Virus record (IMG/VR): IMGVR_UViG_3300025655_000026
Coordinates: 1-64,000 of that record
DNA from: a virus
Length of the DNA: 64,000 bases
Direction: 5' to 3' (one strand)
Within the stretch, counting starts at the first letter, position 1, and every line of letters begins with the position of its first letter. A program made the position numbers and the translations under genes. Shown in pieces: positions 59,709 to 64,000 of the stretch. Below the pieces are notes generated by a model. That model did no database searches. It saw only the letters and a list, made by a program, of their open reading frames with translations, and was not told the DNA's origin.

Positions 59709-61199
59709 CTATTCCTCCACTAATACGGCTACATCAGTTGTCAAGAACAAACTAGCAATAGACATTGCGGCAACAAAACTATTCTTTGTTACTTTTACGG
59801 GGTCAAAGACTCCAGCCATTTCCAAATCTTCATATTGGCATGTTAAAGCATTGTAGCCTTTATCTCTCAAGAGCGAGAGAGATAACTCTCCACCACTATT
59901 ACTAATCAAAGTAGTTAATGGTGCAATTAGAGAAGACTTTACAATTGTGTGTCCTAGAGAATCCCCTAGAGCCTCTCTAGCCTCATAGAGAGTCATACCA
60001 CCACCAATGACAATACCTTCGCTTAAAGCGGCCTTAGTAGCGTTAAGAGCGTCATCTAATCTCTCCTTCTTTTCTCTCATTTCAAGTTGAGAACCTGCGC
60101 CAACTCTAATAGTGGCTACTCCACCACTTAAGCGAGCAATTCTTGATTTGATTCTAGACAAATCAAAGCCCTCCATGTCTTGAGCAATCTCTCTCAATTG
60201 AGAAATCTTTTGAGAAGTATCGCCAACGCCTCCGATGATAGTAGTATATTCCTTGCCAATAATAATCTTCTCACATTGACCGAACTCTTCATATGAAATC
60301 AACTTAGGGTCATCTCTAGATTCATCATTGAATACTTTACCTCCGACTAAAGAACAGGTATCTTGTAATTCATCTAATTGAGCATCGCCAAAGTTAGGTG
60401 CTAGAATGGCCGCACATTGAATTGTCTTATTCATAATATTCATCATAAGATTAGCCAACGCTGAACCCTCAATTCCCTTTGAAATAATTAGAAGAGGTTG
60501 TTGCTTAACAGAAGCAATTTCTAACATAGGTAATAAATCTTGAAATGCCTTAATCTTTAGATTAGAAAGGAAAATCAAAGGATTCTCAAAAGTGCATCTT
60601 CCATCTTCATCAGCCATAAGATGAGAAATATATCCTTCATCTAAACGAACTCCTTCCCTAGTAATTAATTCAGTTCTATGAGATTTTGCTTCTTCAACAG
60701 TAACAATACCTTCTCTACCAACTGCACTAATTGCATCTTGAATCAATTGTCCTAGAGAAGCATCGTTATTAGCGGCAATCGTAGCGATGTTTAGAATATT
60801 ATCATCTTCAATAGGTGTTGCCTTATCATCTAAATACTTTAGAATGATTTCTTGGGCTTCTTCTAATTGAAGTCTTAACTCATGAATGTTAAATGTTTCA
60901 AGTTCAGCAATGCTATTACATAGAGCCTTAGCAATAACGCAAGCAGTTGTTGTTCCATCACCGCTAGAATCCTGTGCTTTACTGGCTAAGTTTTGAACCA
61001 TTTGAACTCCCATTTGAATATAAGGGTCTTCGCTTCTAACATATTTAGTGATAGTAACTCCGTCATTAATGATAATAGGAGGTTCACCTTGAAGAATAAC
61101 AGTTCTCGCTTGTGGCCCTAATGTTGGGCTAACTGTATCAGCGACTAAATTAATACCTTCAAGCAATTTGTTTTTTACTTCCTTTCCATATAAAATCAT
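59709..61199 (-). CDS. groEL: Group I chaperonin (GroEL-like), short
   Basis: 496 residues, compared with about 548 for bacterial GroEL. ATP-binding motifs are conserved: 'TLGPQARTVIL', 'IINDGVTITKYV', 'SSGDGTTTACVIA' and 'RLDDALNATKAALSEGIVIG' with 'GGG'. The ATPase Asp residues of GroEL (positions 52, 87, 398) all have a counterpart. There is no Gly-Gly-Met C-terminal tail; it ends 'AVLVEE'. GroEL folds proteins in a chamber with GroES. Archaea usually use Group II thermosomes, so a Group I gene in this otherwise archaeal-type virus is notable. ATG overlaps the preceding gene (ATGA). Confidence 0.95.
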   Translation of the reverse strand: MILYGKEVKNKLLEGINLVADTVSPTLGPQARTVILQGEPPIIINDGVTITKYVRSEDPYIQMGVQMVQNLASKAQDSSGDGTTTACVIAKALCNSIAELETFNIHELRLQLEEAQEIILKYLDDKATPIEDDNILNIATIAANNDASLGQLIQDAISAVGREGIVTVEEAKSHRTELITREGVRLDEGYISHLMADEDGRCTFENPLIFLSNLKIKAFQDLLPMLEIASVKQQPLLIISKGIEGSALANLMMNIMNKTIQCAAILAPNFGDAQLDELQDTCSLVGGKVFNDESRDDPKLISYEEFGQCEKIIIGKEYTTIIGGVGDTSQKISQLREIAQDMEGFDLSRIKSRIARLSGGVATIRVGAGSQLEMREKKERLDDALNATKAALSEGIVIGGGMTLYEAREALGDSLGHTIVKSSLIAPLTTLISNSGGELSLSLLRDKGYNALTCQYEDLEMAGVFDPVKVTKNSFVAAMSIASLFLTTDVAVLVEE

Positions 61200-61303
61200 T
61201 CAATCATCTCCATATCTTCTTCCAAAAAACCATAACAATTAGGACACTCAATTAAATCACCCTTTACGAAATTGTGGCAATGAGGACATAATACTTCGCT
61301 CAT
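61196..61303 (-). CDS. Very small zinc-ribbon protein
   Basis: 35 residues: 'LCPHCHNF' and 'ECPNCYGF', a perfect zinc ribbon with an acidic C-terminus. GGTGAAAGA precedes the ATG, and both ends overlap neighbours by ATGA. Codons are coupled to GroEL translation. Confidence 0.65.
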   Translation of the reverse strand: MSEVLCPHCHNFVKGDLIECPNCYGFLEEDMEMIE

Positions 61304-61461
61304 TCTTTCACCAACCCATAATAGCCTTCTTCCATGACAGGAAGTCCAATATATTCAGCATAGCACTTTTCACTACAAAAGTTTCTAATCCCAATCGCAG
61401 TCGGAATTTCTTTGTAGATAGGAGAAGCATCACACATGGCGCAATAATTTCTACCCGTCAT
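61300..61461 (-). CDS. Small TRASH/MYM-like zinc protein
   Basis: 53 residues with 'CAMCDASPIYKEIP' and 'NFCSEKCYAEY', a CxxC...CxxxC pattern typical of TRASH/MYM-like fingers. ATGA overlaps on both sides. Such fingers often bind metal or proteins; role unknown. Confidence 0.65.
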   Translation of the reverse strand: MTGRNYCAMCDASPIYKEIPTAIGIRNFCSEKCYAEYIGLPVMEEGYYGLVKE

Positions 61462-61673
61462 TCTTCCACCAGCCTAGTTTGAAGGCCTTTCCACAAATCA
61501 TAGTTTTGCTTCTTAGTTGGAATTGAATCTAAGAGCATATGAATAATGCTTACTAAGAATTGTAGTTCCCCTACTAAGTATCTATCAGTAATTTCTTCTC
61601 GGAATAAATCACCATTTTCTGTCAAATCTAACATTTGAGTTAGAATACTTTCATATAATTCAATATCATTCAT
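61458..61673 (-). CDS. Small helical hypothetical protein
   Basis: 71 residues from ATG 61673: helical ('IELYESILTQMLDLTENGD', 'ELQFLVSIIHMLLDSI'). It overlaps the gene before it by eight bases and the one after by four. No recognised family. Confidence 0.6.
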   Translation of the reverse strand: MNDIELYESILTQMLDLTENGDLFREEITDRYLVGELQFLVSIIHMLLDSIPTKKQNYDLWKGLQTRLVEE

Positions 61674-61752
61674 TTTTTCCACACTCGCATAATTTTTCTA
61701 TTCTATAAAATACACCACATATTTCACATTCTACTGGAATTGCACCGCACAT
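61666..61752 (-). CDS. Tiny zinc-finger peptide
   Basis: 28 residues with 'ECEICGVFY' and 'LCECGKNE', four cysteines for one zinc. Its ATG shares a base with the GroES-like stop. It could be a real micro-protein because ribosome-site spacing and overlaps fit its neighbours, but at this length chance is harder to exclude. Confidence 0.5.
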   Translation of the reverse strand: MCGAIPVECEICGVFYRIEKLCECGKNE

Positions 61753-61979
61753 TATTCTTCACCTAATACTGCTAAAATAGAACTGTATTCAACAAATAAG
61801 TAATTATCAAATTCTTCGTATCTATTCTTAGATGACCAAATTACTTTCTTACCAATGATGGATTCATCAACATCACATGAGATACATACTCCTTCATTGC
61901 GATGCATGGAAAGAATACCACTCGCTGATTTCCTTTGTTCAATTTCAACTATTACCCAATTACCAACTGCTTTCATCAT
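61752..61979 (-). CDS. groES: GroES-like co-chaperonin, short
   Basis: 75 residues (74 from the second ATG), compared with 97 for GroES. The order of GroES elements is recognisable: 'AVGNWVIVEIE', mobile-loop region 'QRKSASGILSM' (GroES has KSAGGIVL), 'IIGKKVIWSS' and the C-terminal strand 'NYLFVEYSSILAVLGEE'. The roof hairpin is reduced. It should cap the GroEL-like protein encoded 0.5 kb downstream. GGAGGTAGA lies before the two adjacent ATGs. Good but not certain. Confidence 0.75.
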   Translation of the reverse strand: MMKAVGNWVIVEIEQRKSASGILSMHRNEGVCISCDVDESIIGKKVIWSSKNRYEEFDNYLFVEYSSILAVLGEE

Positions 61980-62125
61980 TCTACCTCCAAAACTGCATCA
62001 TTATGCTCGCATATCCTACAAATATTGTTAGAGTATAAAAGAGATTCATAATATTCAATCTTTTCTTGAAGTAATTTATTCTCTTTTTTCAATTTGTTAT
62101 ATTGTATTGCGAGTCCTCTACTCAT
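61976..62125 (-). CDS. Small coiled-coil protein with Cys pair
   Basis: 49 residues (50 if the adjacent ATG at 62128 is used). Helical 'YNKLKKENKLLQEKIEYYES' with leucine-heptad pattern, then 'NICRICEHND', a partial zinc site. GAGGTGGAATGATG start; stop overlaps the GroES start (ATGA). Function unknown; dimerisation through the helix is likely. Confidence 0.6.
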   Translation of the reverse strand: MSRGLAIQYNKLKKENKLLQEKIEYYESLLYSNNICRICEHNDAVLEVE

Positions 62126-62273
62126 CATTCCACCTCATGCCTTTGTTTAAGAGTGCGGCAACCGCTAATGCTTCCTGCTCACTTTGGGTTAAGAAGAAAT
62201 TATAGTCGTCTTTCTTAACATACCATGAATCACCGAGAACTTTTGAGTCTACTTTAGTAATAATCCACTTCAT
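62118..62273 (-). CDS. Small hypothetical protein
   Basis: 51 residues, 'WIITKVDSKVLGDSWYVKKD' then a helix 'SEQEALAVAALLNKGM'. ATG overlaps the upstream stop (ATGA), and its stop lies within the next gene's start region. No recognised family. Confidence 0.6.
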   Translation of the reverse strand: MKWIITKVDSKVLGDSWYVKKDDYNFFLTQSEQEALAVAALLNKGMRWNDE

Positions 62274-62779
62274 TCTTCATCATCCTCACATTCACATTCA
62301 AAACAATTTTCACAACCGCTACATTCACCATTCTCGCATTCCCAATCAGCGTCGTCACGAAAAACAATATGGCCACAATTCCAACATGTAGTCATAGAAT
62401 TATCATGTCTGTCGTTAATATAAACAACACCGTCTTCAACATATAAATCGGGTTTTTTGTCAAAGAGCATACCGACACGGCTCGCCTCATATCGGGGCGC
62501 ATTAGGTAATTTATCAAGGTCAATGATACAGAAAATACCTGCATCAACACCGAATGAATTTGCACCATTTGTAGTTTCAACACCATTAAAAGTCCATGTG
62601 CCATCTCCACCGTTTGACCAAATAGTGAGTTCTTGACCTTTCCAATCAAATACAGAATCACAATGGTTTCCATAGTCTTGAACCTTCGCCCGATTAGATT
62701 GAAGGAATGTTGCTTCACAAAACTCACTCCATTCGTCATCGGGAATAATATAACAGGGGTCGCCAATATAATATTTCAT
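62270..62779 (-). CDS. 'GDPCYIIPDDEW' family protein with zinc-rich tail
   Basis: 169 residues. The N-terminus 'MKYYIGDPCYIIPDDEWSEF' followed by 'TNGANSFGVDAGIFCIIDL' matches a widespread phage/bacterial family of unknown function. The C-terminal 45 residues are extraordinarily Cys-rich ('CWNCGH', 'CENGECSGCENCFECECE'), able to bind two or more metals. GAGGTGAAGAAGAATG start. Role unknown. Confidence 0.7.
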   Translation of the reverse strand: MKYYIGDPCYIIPDDEWSEFCEATFLQSNRAKVQDYGNHCDSVFDWKGQELTIWSNGGDGTWTFNGVETTNGANSFGVDAGIFCIIDLDKLPNAPRYEASRVGMLFDKKPDLYVEDGVVYINDRHDNSMTTCWNCGHIVFRDDADWECENGECSGCENCFECECEDDEE

Positions 62780-62790
62780 TCTTCTTCACC

Positions 62791-63528
62791 TCATAAACTA
62801 AAATATGCATAAGTCATTAGAGCAATAGCACCAAAAGCAGTAAGGCCATACTTGATTTTATCCATCGTTGTAATTCTATACATTCTATTCAATAGTTTTC
62901 TTAATTCTTTAATTGTATAATGTTCCCATTCAATAACTTCATTTGTATTATCAGTAATATGGAAATGGAAACCATCAGTTACAATAAAACCATATTCGTT
63001 AATATTTGGAACTTCATCAATGAATTCTTCAACCTGTTCCATTCCTTTATGTGAACGGTTTGGGGCTTCTGCCTCAACGAGCCATTTGAAATTCTTAGTT
63101 CCTGTTTTTTGAGTAACTGTCAAAAGATAATCTAAATGTCTTTTCTTTCCACTAACTGTTGTAAAGGTTGGTTCTCTTGATGACTCAACTAAATAATCAC
63201 TATTTGATTTATCAAACAATTTAAAGAAAGGTTCAATCAAGGTTTCGCAAACTGCCGTTTCTGGTTTTACTGGATTAGTGAAATGACTACTATACATCAT
63301 TCTACCATTAAGTAGCGCATCCTTACCTTCGTTTGTTAAAAGAGCCAAAAGAGGTTTGTTATTTTTATTATCTCCAAAAGAGTATCTTTTGGATTTCTTT
63401 CTAGACTCTTTTTTACTTTTCATTTCTTCTAATTGCTCCGCTTCTTTCTTTTTAGAACAACTTCTAGAAGTGTGACCTTTGATGCCACAAAATCCACAAG
63501 TCATATCTTCTACTGTTATTTTTTTCAT
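62791..63528 (-). CDS. Zinc-knuckle + PD-(D/E)XK-like + membrane anchor protein
   Basis: 245 residues with three parts. A CCHC zinc knuckle 'CGFCGIKGHTSRSC' (11-24), followed by a Lys/Glu-rich linker. A central domain with 'KRHLDYLLTVTQK' and 'FKWLVEAEAPNRSHKGMEQ' resembling the D...E-x-K core of type I restriction-type nuclease domains, but with Ala in place of Lys in E-x-K, so it may be inactive. A C-terminal hydrophobic helix ('GLTAFGAIALMTYAYFSL'). This combination suggests nucleic acid binding at a membrane. GAGGTGAAGAAGAATG start. Confidence 0.65.
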   Translation of the reverse strand: MKKITVEDMTCGFCGIKGHTSRSCSKKKEAEQLEEMKSKKESRKKSKRYSFGDNKNNKPLLALLTNEGKDALLNGRMMYSSHFTNPVKPETAVCETLIEPFFKLFDKSNSDYLVESSREPTFTTVSGKKRHLDYLLTVTQKTGTKNFKWLVEAEAPNRSHKGMEQVEEFIDEVPNINEYGFIVTDGFHFHITDNTNEVIEWEHYTIKELRKLLNRMYRITTMDKIKYGLTAFGAIALMTYAYFSL

Positions 63529-63995
63529 TCTTCTTCACCTCTTATTTTTACAACATATCTATCTTGCTTGCGATGTAAAACACCATCAACATAAATGTCT
63601 AAATGATTAGGATTAGTTTTATCCCAATATCCATAGTGTCCTTCTCCTCCTAAGACATACGCACTTTGCATATTCAATTCCCAAATGTTAATTGTTCGCC
63701 AATCAGTTCCACTAAAATACGCTGAACCAAATGGATGAGTATGAATCCAACACTTAATCGGCAACTTCATACCGATAAGATTAGATGGATTGATTGTCAA
63801 ATAATCAACATATCCAGCCGTTCCAGTAGAAACAAAGATTTGATTCTTAGAATCAATTACTGCTTGAACCTCAAGCGCAGGTAAGATTTCAGTTGAAGCA
63901 TACCAAATAGCCCTATGAAAATCAAGGGTGTGTTCCATATCTTCAAATTCTTCTACTTTAGAAGTAGAAGAAATACCATGCACACAAAGAATCAT
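63525..63995 (-). CDS. JAMM/MPN-type metalloprotease-like protein
   Basis: 156 residues. The motif 'CWIHTHPFGSAYFSGTDW' gives H-x-H-P-x6-S-x2-D, the zinc-binding signature of JAB1/MPN (JAMM) isopeptidases, and an upstream Glu is present in 'STEILPALEVQAVI'. Such enzymes remove ubiquitin-like modifiers; archaea have SAMP-type modifiers, so this could interfere with host protein tagging, or act on a viral protein. The frame is open to the window edge beyond 63995, so the start may lie upstream. Stop overlaps the next gene. Confidence 0.8.
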   Translation of the reverse strand: MILCVHGISSTSKVEEFEDMEHTLDFHRAIWYASTEILPALEVQAVIDSKNQIFVSTGTAGYVDYLTINPSNLIGMKLPIKCWIHTHPFGSAYFSGTDWRTINIWELNMQSAYVLGGEGHYGYWDKTNPNHLDIYVDGVLHRKQDRYVVKIRGEEE

Positions 63996-64000
63996 GTCCC

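Noticed and set aside
1-64000. tRNA genes, integrase or transposase
   Set aside because: No cloverleaf with TTCGA-type arm and no recombinase motif was noticed while reading; a dedicated tRNA search was not possible.

Overview
The window looks like part of the genome of a tailed double-stranded DNA virus with a siphovirus-type particle. It has a large terminase, HK97-type portal, protease-scaffold and capsid, a neck, a tail tube, tail-assembly chaperones, a short tape measure and a long tail tip, but no sheath gene. The replication genes are of archaeal/eukaryotic type: family B DNA polymerase, PCNA clamp, RFC-type clamp loader, fused PriS-PriL-like primase, AAA+ MCM-like helicase, XPF/ERCC4 nuclease, Cas4/RecB-like nuclease and ATP-dependent DNA ligases. 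Genes are AT-rich and start with GGTGA-type Shine-Dalgarno sequences. The combination resembles the magroviruses described for marine Group II Euryarchaeota (Poseidoniales). That assignment is inference from gene content, not from a database search.

Layout. From 1 to about 40.7 kb every gene is on the + strand. This part holds packaging genes (terminase at 2.2 kb), small zinc-binding and 'DWKDILK'-tagged proteins, the portal, an unexpected DNA ligase, the protease-scaffold, the major capsid protein, small capsid/decoration candidates, a cassette of two small membrane proteins plus an Arf/Ras-like GTPase, neck genes, the tail tube, a frameshift-type chaperone pair, tape measure, tail tip and adhesins. 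It ends with an HMG-CoA-lyase-like auxiliary metabolic gene. A strong two-way hairpin terminator at about 40.76 kb meets the second block, which runs entirely on the - strand from beyond 64 kb down to 40.77 kb. That block holds replication and repair genes, a GroEL/GroES-like pair, a putative histone-fold protein, a PC4-like protein, a JAMM metalloprotease and many tiny zinc-ribbon genes.

How it works together. The - strand genes form tightly coupled operons (ATGA overlaps, or stop codons inside the next Shine-Dalgarno). They can supply most of a replisome: primase, helicase, polymerase, clamp, clamp loader, ssDNA-binding protein, ligase and nucleases. PolB is split into two genes just before motif C, and its second half ends in a PCNA-interacting (PIP) box. 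A neighbouring P-loop ATPase also ends in a PIP box and is a candidate RFC large subunit. The + strand genes build and fill the virion. A short W-K/x-D/E-I/V-L-K motif recurs at the ends of several head-region proteins and may be a capsid-targeting tag. One exact tandem duplication of 115 bp (51.64-51.87 kb) breaks the RecA-like ATPase gene and may be either a real mutation or an assembly artefact. I saw no tRNA, rRNA, CRISPR array, integrase or insertion sequence.
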